Shown here: positions 1-7,978 of the stretch, piece after piece
Layout of the letters: each line of letters starts with the position of its first letter
Numbering within the stretch: the first letter of the stretch is position 1
Origin: Ignavibacteriaceae bacterium
Lineage (GTDB): Bacteria; Bacteroidota; Ignavibacteria; Ignavibacteriales; Ignavibacteriaceae
NCBI GenBank assembly: GCA_019638025.1
Contig: JAHBUO010000001.1
Location: 62,001 to 126,000, forward strand
Length of the DNA stretch: 64,000 nt
Direction of reading: 5' to 3'
Program-made: the position numbers and the translations under genes
The notes under the pieces: generated by a model
Told to the model about the DNA's origin: nothing
The model's input: only the letters and a program-made list of their open reading frames with translations
The model's database searches: none

Positions 1-1
1 C

Positions 2-70
2 TATGACTGGTTTTTCTGCACAAAACCAATTGAAAAAGAGAAAGTATTTTCTACAATTCTGAAGAAATAA
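2..70 (+). CDS. Response regulator receiver domain, C-terminal end (partial)
   Basis: An open frame enters from the left edge and stops at 68-70. The visible 22 residues include CTKPIEKEKVFSTILKK. A Lys-Pro pair followed by a short amphipathic helix is the usual end of a CheY-like receiver domain, where the Lys is the conserved switch residue. The stop directly follows that helix, so the protein ends in the receiver and has no output domain after it. Upstream domains cannot be seen. It is followed at once by a terminator and converges with the histidine kinase on the other strand. Confidence 0.55.
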   Translation, partial: YDWFFCTKPIEKEKVFSTILKK

Positions 71-79
71 ATTATGTTA

Positions 80-113
80 GCGTTCACTATTAAGTTGGTG
101 AACGCTTTTTTTA
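80..113 (+). terminator. Intrinsic terminator after the response regulator fragment
   Basis: Perfect 8-bp stem GCGTTCAC (80-87) and GTGAACGC (98-105) with a 10-nt loop, followed by a run of seven T. The T-run is only on the plus side, so it ends plus-strand transcription between the convergent genes. Confidence 0.85.
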
Positions 114-124
114 TTGTTAAAACT

Positions 125-2230
125 TTATACGAGTTTTTGTTGAAATGCAGCTGGAATGATGGGGAGTTCGATTGTTATTTTTGTCCCTTCGTTCTGCCTA
201 CTAAATATTTTTAACTTACCATCCAATAGTTCAACAATTCTGTTAGAAATCGTTAAACCAAGTCCTGCTCCTTCATAATTTCTAGTTAATCCTTCATCCC
301 CTTGATGAAATGCAGACAAAATATGAGAAAGTTTTTCTTCTTCAATTCCAATACCGGTATCAGAGACAGTAATATCAACTTTTTTAACTCCATCCTCACT
401 GATATTTTCTGCACCGAGAGCTATAATTCCACTATTTGTAAACTTAATAGCATTATCGAAAATGTGGAATAAACAGACTTGAAGCAACTCCAAATCAGAG
501 TAGAAGAAGATTTCATCGAACTTAACATTAAGTTTAAGTTCGATTCCCTTTTCTTGAATTTGGTCGAGATACTTATCGGCAATATGGTCAACAATCTGTT
601 CGAAATTAATTTTCTCGGGTTTCATTGAAATTTTTCTTGCTTCTATATCCGAAAGTTGAAGCATCCCATCGAGAGTTTTTAATAGTCGATTTCCGCCTTG
701 CTTAATAACGTCAATCATTTCGCGATGCTCATCGTCTTCCACTTCATTTTCCAAAATCTGTGCATATCCCAAGATGCTAATCAGAGGAGTTCTGAATTCA
801 TGACTCATATTCGCTAATAAATAACTTTTAAATTTATTAGATTGTTCAGCGTTGAGTTTAGCATTTACAAGTTCATCAAGAACTTGTTTCTTTTCAGTTA
901 TCTCTTCGATTAGAACAAAATAATTTATAATTACACCACGGGTATCGGCAATAGGAGCTATATAAAGGGACATCCAAAATTCTTCACCGCCTTTTCTTGT
1001 GTTGAGAATTTCCGATTTCCAAAACTCTCCCTTTGAAACTTTGCTTTCAAAATTATCTTTTGAAATATTAAGAATTGCAAGGTTGAAAAATTGCGGGAAA
1101 TGCCCTAAAATCTTATCTGAAGTTTCGCCTACAATTTCACCATATTTTTTGTTTGCATATCGTATTTGTCCATTTGTCTCAAGAATTAAAATTCCGATTG
1201 GATTTTGCTCCACAACCCACATAAATTTTAGTAGTTGGGCTTCTGCATTCTCACGATTTTTTATTTCTTGAACTAGTCTGGAATTACTATCTAACAGTTG
1301 TTCTGTTCTCACTTCAACCCGTTGTTCAAGAAGAAAATGAGCTTTTTGAAGTTCACTCTCATAACGCTTAAGTTCAGAATTATCAACAAAAGAATAGATT
1401 AGAATGGTTTTGTTTTCATACCTAAATGAGGATTCCTTCATAAGAACGGGAATAAGAGTCCCATCATCTTTATGTATGAGTCCATCGAAAGTTTCCGGCT
1501 TATTTGAACTTGCTATTGAAGTATGGATAAGAAAATAGTCAGTAATTTTTGTTCCGATTATTTTTTTTGAATTAACTGCAAGTAAATTGAGAGCATATTC
1601 ATTCCCGAAAATTATTTGTGTGGTTTGCTTATCAATCAGAATTATTCCTGAAGAAGTTGAGTTTAAAACAGCAGCAAGGAACTCATAATCAAAATTGACT
1701 CTTTCAAATTCATTTACAATTGAAGAAGAATTACTTTTAGAGCTAATTTCTTTTGCGATATTAGTTAAAGAAAGGTCAAGCAATAAAGCAAAGTTTATCG
1801 AAAAACCATTTAAATAAAAGAGAAGATTTTCTTGTTGAAGGAGAGAAGAATTTTTCTTAATTATCACAATTCCAATCATTCCGTTGGGGACATTAAGAGG
1901 TATAATAGAAAAAAAACTTTCTATTTTATTTTTAACAACCATCTCTTCCACAATTTCGCCTTCAACAATTGCTTTGGAAATGATTCCTTCATCAGTGAAC
2001 TTTTCAAATGTGCTATTTAATTCACCTACAAACTCAAAATTTGAAATTGAATAAAAGTTCAATTCAAATGTATTTTTATCAAACAAAAAGAGAGCTGAAT
2101 AATTACATGAAGCCAATTCACAAAATAATTTTAGTCCATCACTGACAATCTGATCGATTGATTTTGATTTTAAATCAATTGCAGTGAACCGGAAAATTGA
2201 GTGAAGAACTTCAGAATTAATTGAATTCAT
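125..2230 (-). CDS. PAS-domain sensor histidine kinase
   Basis: A 701-aa sensor kinase with no clear membrane segment, so probably cytoplasmic. Order: a GAF-like N-terminus (about 1-160), a PAS domain (about 180-300), a short coiled coil, a second PAS domain (about 335-455), then HisKA and HATPase_c. The H-box is SHEFRTPL with the phospho-acceptor at His477. The ATPase domain has an N-box (DNAIKFT), G1 (DTGIGI) and G2 (GAGLGLTIS). It carries no receiver domain, so its partner must be another protein. The adjacent convergent receiver fragment at the left edge is a candidate, but that is inference. It starts at an ATG 3 nt after the stop of the HDOD gene, as the last gene of a three-gene operon. 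Confidence 0.9.
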   Translation of the reverse strand: MNSINSEVLHSIFRFTAIDLKSKSIDQIVSDGLKLFCELASCNYSALFLFDKNTFELNFYSISNFEFVGELNSTFEKFTDEGIISKAIVEGEIVEEMVVKNKIESFFSIIPLNVPNGMIGIVIIKKNSSLLQQENLLFYLNGFSINFALLLDLSLTNIAKEISSKSNSSSIVNEFERVNFDYEFLAAVLNSTSSGIILIDKQTTQIIFGNEYALNLLAVNSKKIIGTKITDYFLIHTSIASSNKPETFDGLIHKDDGTLIPVLMKESSFRYENKTILIYSFVDNSELKRYESELQKAHFLLEQRVEVRTEQLLDSNSRLVQEIKNRENAEAQLLKFMWVVEQNPIGILILETNGQIRYANKKYGEIVGETSDKILGHFPQFFNLAILNISKDNFESKVSKGEFWKSEILNTRKGGEEFWMSLYIAPIADTRGVIINYFVLIEEITEKKQVLDELVNAKLNAEQSNKFKSYLLANMSHEFRTPLISILGYAQILENEVEDDEHREMIDVIKQGGNRLLKTLDGMLQLSDIEARKISMKPEKINFEQIVDHIADKYLDQIQEKGIELKLNVKFDEIFFYSDLELLQVCLFHIFDNAIKFTNSGIIALGAENISEDGVKKVDITVSDTGIGIEEEKLSHILSAFHQGDEGLTRNYEGAGLGLTISNRIVELLDGKLKIFSRQNEGTKITIELPIIPAAFQQKLV

Positions 2231-2233
2231 AAA

Positions 2234-3082
2234 TCAATCAACCAAAATCGTTTGCACTGTTTGATTGTAATCATCAATAAACTTATCATAGTTTGTAGTA
2301 AAGAAACTTTGAGGAAGGTTAATCTGCTCCCATACTTTTATGTTCGGTTCAGGGATTAAATTATCTCCGGCAAAACCAAATTTCAACACGCGAGCACTAA
2401 TATCAGCGATATGAACTGCGGCAACAATATTTCTGCTTGAGTCGTTGCTAATTCCGGTTGAATGATACAGTATCACATCCTTAAGCACTTGAGGAAGTCT
2501 CCATTTTTCAGCAAGAAGATAACCGATTCGTGAATGGTCGAAACCAAAAATCTGTTGTTCGGCTTGTAATATTAAACAATTATTTTTTTCTGCATACTCA
2601 ATTACCTCATTATACTCTTCGTGAGCAAATTGAAGTAATAGAATTTTTCCGATATCATGTAAAATTCCTGCAAGGAAGTAATTCTCAACTTTTGGTTCAG
2701 CAATCACCTTCCCTATTGAGCGAGTAAGAATCCCAACCCCAATTGAATGCGCCCAAAGTTCGATAGGACTCAGTCCGGCAATTTTTTTCTCTTTCGAAAA
2801 CATTTTCATAATTGAAAGTGAAAAAACAATGTTTCTAATTTCAGTTGTACCCAAATACATAATTGCTTGAGAAATCGTATCAACTCCACCTCTAAAACCA
2901 AAGAATGGTGAGTTTGCTACTTTAAGCACCTTAAATGCTGAAGATTGATCAGAAGAAATAATCTGAGCAATTTTTTGGTTACTAACTTTTGGGTCATTTA
3001 GAGCATTTGATAGTGTCTCATAAATTGTTGGTAAAGTTGGGATGTTATTAATACGATTTATAATTTTTTCGGAGAGTGTCAT
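2234..3082 (-). CDS. HDOD domain signalling protein
   Basis: A 282-aa protein made almost wholly of an HDOD domain, a catalytically degenerate relative of HD phosphohydrolases found in bacterial signalling proteins. Typical family stretches are IPTLPTIYETLS near the N-terminus, VLKVANSPFFGF, and GILHDIGKILL in the middle. I chose the ATG at 3082. It overlaps the stop of the upstream gene as ATGA, and a GGGA element lies upstream. A TTG 15 nt further upstream (3097) would also keep the frame but is less convincing. The gene is coupled to the 108-aa gene before it and the histidine kinase after it, so the three probably work as one signalling unit. Confidence 0.85.
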   Translation of the reverse strand: MTLSEKIINRINNIPTLPTIYETLSNALNDPKVSNQKIAQIISSDQSSAFKVLKVANSPFFGFRGGVDTISQAIMYLGTTEIRNIVFSLSIMKMFSKEKKIAGLSPIELWAHSIGVGILTRSIGKVIAEPKVENYFLAGILHDIGKILLLQFAHEEYNEVIEYAEKNNCLILQAEQQIFGFDHSRIGYLLAEKWRLPQVLKDVILYHSTGISNDSSRNIVAAVHIADISARVLKFGFAGDNLIPEPNIKVWEQINLPQSFFTTNYDKFIDDYNQTVQTILVD

Positions 3083-3405
3083 TTTTTTGCATCCCAAATG
3101 TTTAAGTCATTATACCGTTTCTGAGCCATTTTAAATAAATCAATTTCCGCTTCATTTCGTGGTTCCCACGAAAAAAATTTTTTCAGTCCGGAAAAGTCTT
3201 CGTTTATCACTGCTTCAGAATCTGAGTTAGCAGTATCCGTTTCAGTAACACTTATTGATTGAATGCCCCAGGTTTTAAAGAGCTTTATATGCTTATCCTC
3301 GATTGTAAGATTTCCCGAGCAGAGAACTTGATTAAATTTATTTTTAACCGGTTCAGCCAACACCATTCCGATTTGAAGACTATCAATATGAATTGTTTTT
3401 CCCAT
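3079..3405 (-). CDS. Small regulator resembling the N-terminal domain of HD/HDOD proteins
   Basis: A 108-aa protein beginning IHIDSLQIGMVLAEPVKN, followed by a KHIKLFKTWGI stretch. The pattern of 'x-L-x-x-G-M-V-L-A-x-x-V' and then a 'telling' helix with KTWGI is what I know from the short N-terminal module of HD-GYP and HDOD proteins. Here it is a separate gene coupled to an HDOD gene by a 4-nt overlap, as if a longer protein had been split. The C-terminal 40 residues are acidic and unremarkable. First gene of the operon with HDOD and histidine kinase. The function is inferred from context only. Confidence 0.6.
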   Translation of the reverse strand: MGKTIHIDSLQIGMVLAEPVKNKFNQVLCSGNLTIEDKHIKLFKTWGIQSISVTETDTANSDSEAVINEDFSGLKKFFSWEPRNEAEIDLFKMAQKRYNDLNIWDAKK

Positions 3406-3622
3406 ATTTCACATTACATTAATAAAATAAAAAAATATACAAAATGTACTTATTTGAAAATGATTACACAATCACAATATAAAATTTTCTATACAATCAA
3501 GTCCGCAAAAAGAGAGTTTAACTCAATTATCTGTTAAGCTCCATTTCGACCCGAAATTACCCAATATAATTTCACATGCTAAACTGCCCCCATAATTGAT
3601 TCCGCGCTAAAGTAATCGTATT

Positions 3623-3652
3623 TTTAACAAAATAAAAATGTTTTTTATATAA
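3623..3652 (+). promoter_or_regulatory. Candidate sigma70-type promoter for the glycosyltransferase
   Basis: TTAACA at 3623-3628 and TATAAT at 3647-3652, with an 18-nt spacer. A start near 3659 would leave a leader of only about 10 nt before the TTG start at 3669. The surrounding 263-nt divergent gap (3406-3668) shows nothing else I recognise. Confidence 0.4.
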
Positions 3653-3668
3653 TTTCCGGTATGACCAA

Positions 3669-4727
3669 TTGAACTTTTTGTTGAAAATTCTTTTCGGAAG
3701 GACCAAGGGAGAACCCCATCCTCTTTCGAAGGTAAAAAGTATTTTAGTGGTTTGGCAACACAACCAATTAGGGGATTTAATCGTAAGTTATCCTTTATAT
3801 AGAGCGATTAAAGAGAAGTTTCCCTCATGTCAGTTGACTGTGATTTTAAGTCCCGCTAATTATCGCGGATTAACTACATGTACTTATATCGACAAACTCT
3901 TTGTGTTTGATAAAAAACAATTTAATTCATTACGATATATTAAAGTTCTTTTCCAAATACTCAGACAAAGCTACGATTTAGCAATTGTCCCTTCAGTAGT
4001 TTCTCTCTCTTTTACATCAAATTTGTTGGCAGGAATATCAAAATCCCGCACTAAAATTGGTCCAAATTCTCTAAATGGGAAGAGTAATGAATCATCATAT
4101 TTTTTTGATTATCGGATTGACTTAGATTGGCGAAACACTCCCGAAAAGCACGTAGCCGAAAGAACCCTTGATATTATAAAACCTATCGGGATAACAACCA
4201 CAGAACTACACCCGGAAATATCAGCTAATGAAGAAGAATTAAAAGAAGTTGTGAGTTTTATTAACTCGATTCCCGGACAAAATAGTTCTCCCTTAATCGG
4301 CTTACATATAGGTGCGGGAAAACCTCAAAACAGATGGCATCACAACAACTTTGCTGAATTAATTAATCACATTTCATCTTTTTCTGAATGCAGATTTTAT
4401 TTTACAACCGGCGGCAGAGAAGATTTTGAATTAATTAAGATGATTCAATCAAAACTAAAGGTTAAAACTGCAATTTTCGATTTAATGGGAATTCCCAAAC
4501 TTTATGCGCTTATAGAGAAATCAGACCTTTTTATAACCAATGATACGGGACCTATGCACGTTGCAGCAGCAACCGATACTCCTGTCATCTCACTATTTGG
4601 TCCTACCAATCCACAAATGTGGCGACCATTAAAGGAAAACAAAATTGCCATCAAAAAAGATGAAGATATATACTCCATTAACGTAGAAAGTGTATTAGAA
4701 GCTGTAAAATCAATATTATGGAAATAA
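3669..4727 (+). CDS. Glycosyltransferase family 9 (heptosyltransferase-like)
   Basis: A 352-aa GT-B enzyme of the ADP-heptose:LPS heptosyltransferase type, expected to add a sugar to lipopolysaccharide core or another cell-surface glycan at the inner membrane. The N-terminal domain starts with ILVVWQHNQLGDLIVSYPL, in which QLGD is the family's acceptor-side motif. The C-terminal donor-binding motif is NDTGPMHVAAATDTPVISLF followed by GPTNP. The length is normal. The only usable start is TTG 3669; the ATG at 3661 is out of frame and stops after three codons. It converges with the next gene with 1 nt between the stops. Which sugar it transfers cannot be told. Confidence 0.85.
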   Translation: MNFLLKILFGRTKGEPHPLSKVKSILVVWQHNQLGDLIVSYPLYRAIKEKFPSCQLTVILSPANYRGLTTCTYIDKLFVFDKKQFNSLRYIKVLFQILRQSYDLAIVPSVVSLSFTSNLLAGISKSRTKIGPNSLNGKSNESSYFFDYRIDLDWRNTPEKHVAERTLDIIKPIGITTTELHPEISANEEELKEVVSFINSIPGQNSSPLIGLHIGAGKPQNRWHHNNFAELINHISSFSECRFYFTTGGREDFELIKMIQSKLKVKTAIFDLMGIPKLYALIEKSDLFITNDTGPMHVAAATDTPVISLFGPTNPQMWRPLKENKIAIKKDEDIYSINVESVLEAVKSILWK

Positions 4728-4728
4728 T

Positions 4729-5277
4729 TTAAAAACTGTATTTAATAAGTGAACTTATCGAAGTATAAGATAAGTTAAACTTAGTGAATGCTATTCCATA
4801 ATCCATAACTATACCAACACTAAAAAATTCACTCATATTCTTTAAAGAAGATAATTTGTACCTGATCGCAACAGAAGCAACTGCTCCATAAGAAAGATTA
4901 TTTCTATCGGAGTAAGTTTGGTCTTTTAGAATCAATACTCCTACTGCTCCTTCTAAAAAAGTCTTATCTGAGAGCATTTGATTTGTATATGTATTAGCTG
5001 ATAAACCAATAATTTGTGGATAATATTGAGTAACTCTATCTTCCGGTAAAAGTGATTTAATATCTTTTGCAAAAAACATGGACAACCTATAATCCAATTT
5101 GGAAACCGGGTGAATATTAAAATCAATATCTAATCCGCTATTCCAAGTAATTGGAGAAGGCAAATTTCCGGATATCCAACCTCCCCCAAACCGTGCTGTG
5201 ATGGAATTCAGTTGAGCATGGGAAGTAATCGCCAAAAACATTATTTGCACAATGATGATAATTTTGAATCGGTTCAT
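4729..5277 (-). CDS. Hypothetical outer-membrane beta-barrel-like protein
   Basis: 182 aa with a clear signal peptide (MNRFKIIIIVQIMFLAITSHA, cut before Q). The rest alternates polar and hydrophobic residues (ARFGGGWISG, LDYRLSMFFAK, VAIRYKLSS) and ends in Phe (SSLIKYSF), as expected for a small outer-membrane beta-barrel whose last strand carries a terminal aromatic residue. I do not recognise a named family. It is a single gene with its own promoter region, divergent from the 570-aa gene across a 90-nt gap. Confidence 0.6.
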   Translation of the reverse strand: MNRFKIIIIVQIMFLAITSHAQLNSITARFGGGWISGNLPSPITWNSGLDIDFNIHPVSKLDYRLSMFFAKDIKSLLPEDRVTQYYPQIIGLSANTYTNQMLSDKTFLEGAVGVLILKDQTYSDRNNLSYGAVASVAIRYKLSSLKNMSEFFSVGIVMDYGIAFTKFNLSYTSISSLIKYSF

Positions 5278-5367
5278 TAGTTGCTCACTTATTTAGCAAA
5301 GTTATTGATTTTTCTGATTTAAATAAATTCAGATTTTGTTGTAATTTTAGATAGTTATTAATTCACG

Positions 5368-7080
5368 ATGAAAGTTAATATGGATATTCAAAATAAAACT
5401 GTATTGGTTTTAGGGGCTTGGGGACTAGTTGGAAACGCTATAACTCGCAAGTTAGTAATCGAGAATCCAAAAAAAATTATTATTGCATCTTTGCAAAAGA
5501 AGGAAGCGTTAGAGCAAATCGAAAACTTGAGTAAAGAATTTCCTAACCTTCCATCGGGATATCTTGAACCGATTTGGGGGAATATATTTTTCCGAACTGA
5601 ACATAGAAATTCAACAAGAAATGAAATCTTATCAAATTCAGAATATCGTAAATTGCTTCTTGATGATACACTTGAAGAACTAAACAGGGATATCATCAAA
5701 AAATCTTATCTATATGAAATATTAAAAAAACATAAGCCTGATATTATAATCGATTGTATAAACACTGCGACAGCAATTTCGTCACAAGACATTTATTCTT
5801 CCTACAAAGATTTGAAAAGTACTTTACAACAAAAAACTAATTTAGATACAGTTTCAGAAGCAATAGAGAAACTGCTTTGCACAATGTACATGCCGCAATT
5901 AATTCGTCACATTCAAATTCTTTATAATTCGATGAAACAGTTTTCCACAAAACTTTACATTAAAGTTGGGACAAGCGGAACTGGTGGAATGGGATTTAAT
6001 ATACCTTACATAAACTCCGAAGAAAAACCTTCTCGAATTGTGTTGAGTAAATCAGCTGTTGCCGGCGCCCATACACTTCTATTATTCTTGATGGGGAGGA
6101 CTCCCGATGCCCCAATCACTAAGGAAATTAAACCTGCAGCTGCAGCCGCATGGAAAAAAATCGTATATGATGTTGTTCACAAAAGAGGCAAACCGATTGA
6201 GCTAATTGAAGTTCCAAAAGAAAGACTTATTTCTCTAAAGGATGAACTTAGTTTGACCCTTGAAGAACCTTTCAAATCGACCGGAGAAAAATTGCGCTCT
6301 GTATACATCGATACAGGCGAAAATGGAATTTTCTCAAGGGGTGAGTTCGAAGCCATTTCAGCACAGAGACAAATGGAGTTTGTCACTCCGGAAGAAATTG
6401 CACAAAATATTATTTATGAAATTAAAGGTGGCAACACCGGCAGAGATATAATTAATGCACTCGATAATGCTTCATTACAACCAAGTTATCGAGCCGGTTA
6501 CATGCAGCATTTTGCGGTTGAAAAAATGTCAGAGCTTGAAAGAATTCATGATATAAAAAGTGTATCATTTGAAATCACGAACTCGACAAGAATGTCAAAG
6601 TTGCTTTATGAGATACATTTAATAAAACTGATCGTTCATCATCTTAAAGAAATTCCAAACGTATCGCCTAAACAACTTGGCAATGCTATATCAGATTTAA
6701 TTCGACAGAATGACCGATTACGAAATGAGATTTTATCTCTTGGGCTTGCAGTTTTATTACCTGATGGAAAATCTCTGTATCGAGGTAATCAATTAAAAGT
6801 ACCAAAAGATAATCAGAAAAGTTCATTGACTATTTCAGATAAAAACATTGACCGATGGTCTTTTGAAGGATGGATTGATCTTCGGACAAAAAACTTAAAA
6901 CTTTGGCAATCTCGAGTTTCTAAGATTATGCTACAAGCCGAAAGTATTGGCGAAGAAGATACTTCTTCACTTCATGTAAGGACAAAACATTATTGGAATA
7001 ATTTTGAAAGAATTGACATCGGCAAAGTTGTCAGTTGGATTTTCATCAATGAAGATAATGCTAAAAGAATGAAGGGTTAA
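5368..7080 (+). CDS. Rossmann-fold NAD(P)-dependent dehydrogenase-like protein, 570 aa
   Basis: The N-terminus reads TVLVLGAWGLVGNAITRKL, a GxxGxxG dinucleotide-binding loop right after the first beta strand, as in the short-chain dehydrogenase/epimerase superfamily. IIIDCINTATAIS (about 122-134) is the strand where such proteins contact the cofactor. YIKVGTSGTGGMGFNIPYIN (about 195-215) fits the active-site strand, but the usual Tyr-x-x-x-Lys pair is not obvious. The protein is about twice the size of a normal short-chain dehydrogenase; residues 300-570 are a large unassigned extension. It stands alone and abuts its convergent neighbour. A second ATG five codons in is a possible start. Substrate unknown. 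Confidence 0.6.
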   Translation: MKVNMDIQNKTVLVLGAWGLVGNAITRKLVIENPKKIIIASLQKKEALEQIENLSKEFPNLPSGYLEPIWGNIFFRTEHRNSTRNEILSNSEYRKLLLDDTLEELNRDIIKKSYLYEILKKHKPDIIIDCINTATAISSQDIYSSYKDLKSTLQQKTNLDTVSEAIEKLLCTMYMPQLIRHIQILYNSMKQFSTKLYIKVGTSGTGGMGFNIPYINSEEKPSRIVLSKSAVAGAHTLLLFLMGRTPDAPITKEIKPAAAAAWKKIVYDVVHKRGKPIELIEVPKERLISLKDELSLTLEEPFKSTGEKLRSVYIDTGENGIFSRGEFEAISAQRQMEFVTPEEIAQNIIYEIKGGNTGRDIINALDNASLQPSYRAGYMQHFAVEKMSELERIHDIKSVSFEITNSTRMSKLLYEIHLIKLIVHHLKEIPNVSPKQLGNAISDLIRQNDRLRNEILSLGLAVLLPDGKSLYRGNQLKVPKDNQKSSLTISDKNIDRWSFEGWIDLRTKNLKLWQSRVSKIMLQAESIGEEDTSSLHVRTKHYWNNFERIDIGKVVSWIFINEDNAKRMKG

Positions 7081-7968
7081 TCAGTATCCGCTGAAAGAAC
7101 TCTTCATATTTTCAAGACCGGTTTTCTTAATCAACTCTCTGTAAGTGATTAATTTAACTTTACCTTCTTTTACCAATGCTAAGAAATCAGCAGAAGATAA
7201 TGCATCAAGTTCTGCTTGTCTATGTTTACTCATCTCCGGTAAGCCAAATTGATTTAAGTCAATTAGTGCACGCATTTCATCATTATCAATTGCAATGTGA
7301 CTTACTAATAAATTGACTTTATCATTAATCAATTTATTAGAGACAATATTAATCAAGCTATCTTTTTTGTTTTCAACCTTAACTGAATAAACACTCGGAG
7401 CATCGACCTCACCAAAGTAACGTGATATGCCTAAGTTATATTGAGCGGCTAGTTTTTCAACAATTGCGCGATATTCCGGTTTATCAACAGCCGTTCCCAT
7501 GTGGTAATCAACATAATCAACCTTTAAGCCGGTGTTTACAGCTCTTTCGATTTGAGCTTTTAGTTCGGCTTCAATCTCCTCCAGTTTCGGATTATTTTCA
7601 TGAAATGTTTTTCTTGAGGGGAAGAAAAAACCTTCTTTGTCAGTAAGAGAAGGGACTTGCTTACCAAGAATTGGCCCCCATCTAAAATTTTTCCATTCGG
7701 CATTAAGTGTTAAATGAACTCCGACTGAGACTTGAGGATTTGCTTTAAGTATATCAACAGTCTGCTGATACCAAGGGCAAACAAACATAACCGAAGTTGA
7801 AAAAGGAAGACCGGTTGCAATCATTTTTTCTAATGCTAAATTAGTTGCGTTTGACATTCCCGAGTCGTCACAACGAATCAGTAAAAATGTACTATCATCA
7901 GTATCAGTCTGAGCAACTAAAATTAAATTAAGAAAGATTATACAAATAATTACAACCGCTCTTTTCAT
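7081..7968 (-). CDS. ChbG/HpnK-family carbohydrate deacetylase, exported
   Basis: A 295-aa member of the YdjC/ChbG/HpnK family, metal-dependent enzymes that remove acetyl groups from sugars. Metal-ligand positions are visible as RCDDSGMS near the start of the mature protein, GVHLTLN, and DYHMGT. A signal peptide (MKRAVVIICIIFLNLILVAQ) sends it out of the cytoplasm. I chose the ATG at 7968, which has an AAGGA site 7-8 nt upstream and leads straight into the signal peptide; the TTG at 7989 lies inside the upstream gene. It follows the GHL10 glycosidase by 10 nt on the same strand, so the pair probably acts together on an extracellular acetylated polysaccharide, possibly peptidoglycan or chitin-like (inference). 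Confidence 0.85.
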   Translation of the reverse strand: MKRAVVIICIIFLNLILVAQTDTDDSTFLLIRCDDSGMSNATNLALEKMIATGLPFSTSVMFVCPWYQQTVDILKANPQVSVGVHLTLNAEWKNFRWGPILGKQVPSLTDKEGFFFPSRKTFHENNPKLEEIEAELKAQIERAVNTGLKVDYVDYHMGTAVDKPEYRAIVEKLAAQYNLGISRYFGEVDAPSVYSVKVENKKDSLINIVSNKLINDKVNLLVSHIAIDNDEMRALIDLNQFGLPEMSKHRQAELDALSSADFLALVKEGKVKLITYRELIKKTGLENMKSSFSGY

Positions 7969-7978
7969 TACAATTCCT

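Noticed and set aside
2234-3097. TTG start for the HDOD protein at 3097
   Set aside because: The ATG at 3082 overlaps the upstream stop as ATGA, the usual coupling arrangement.
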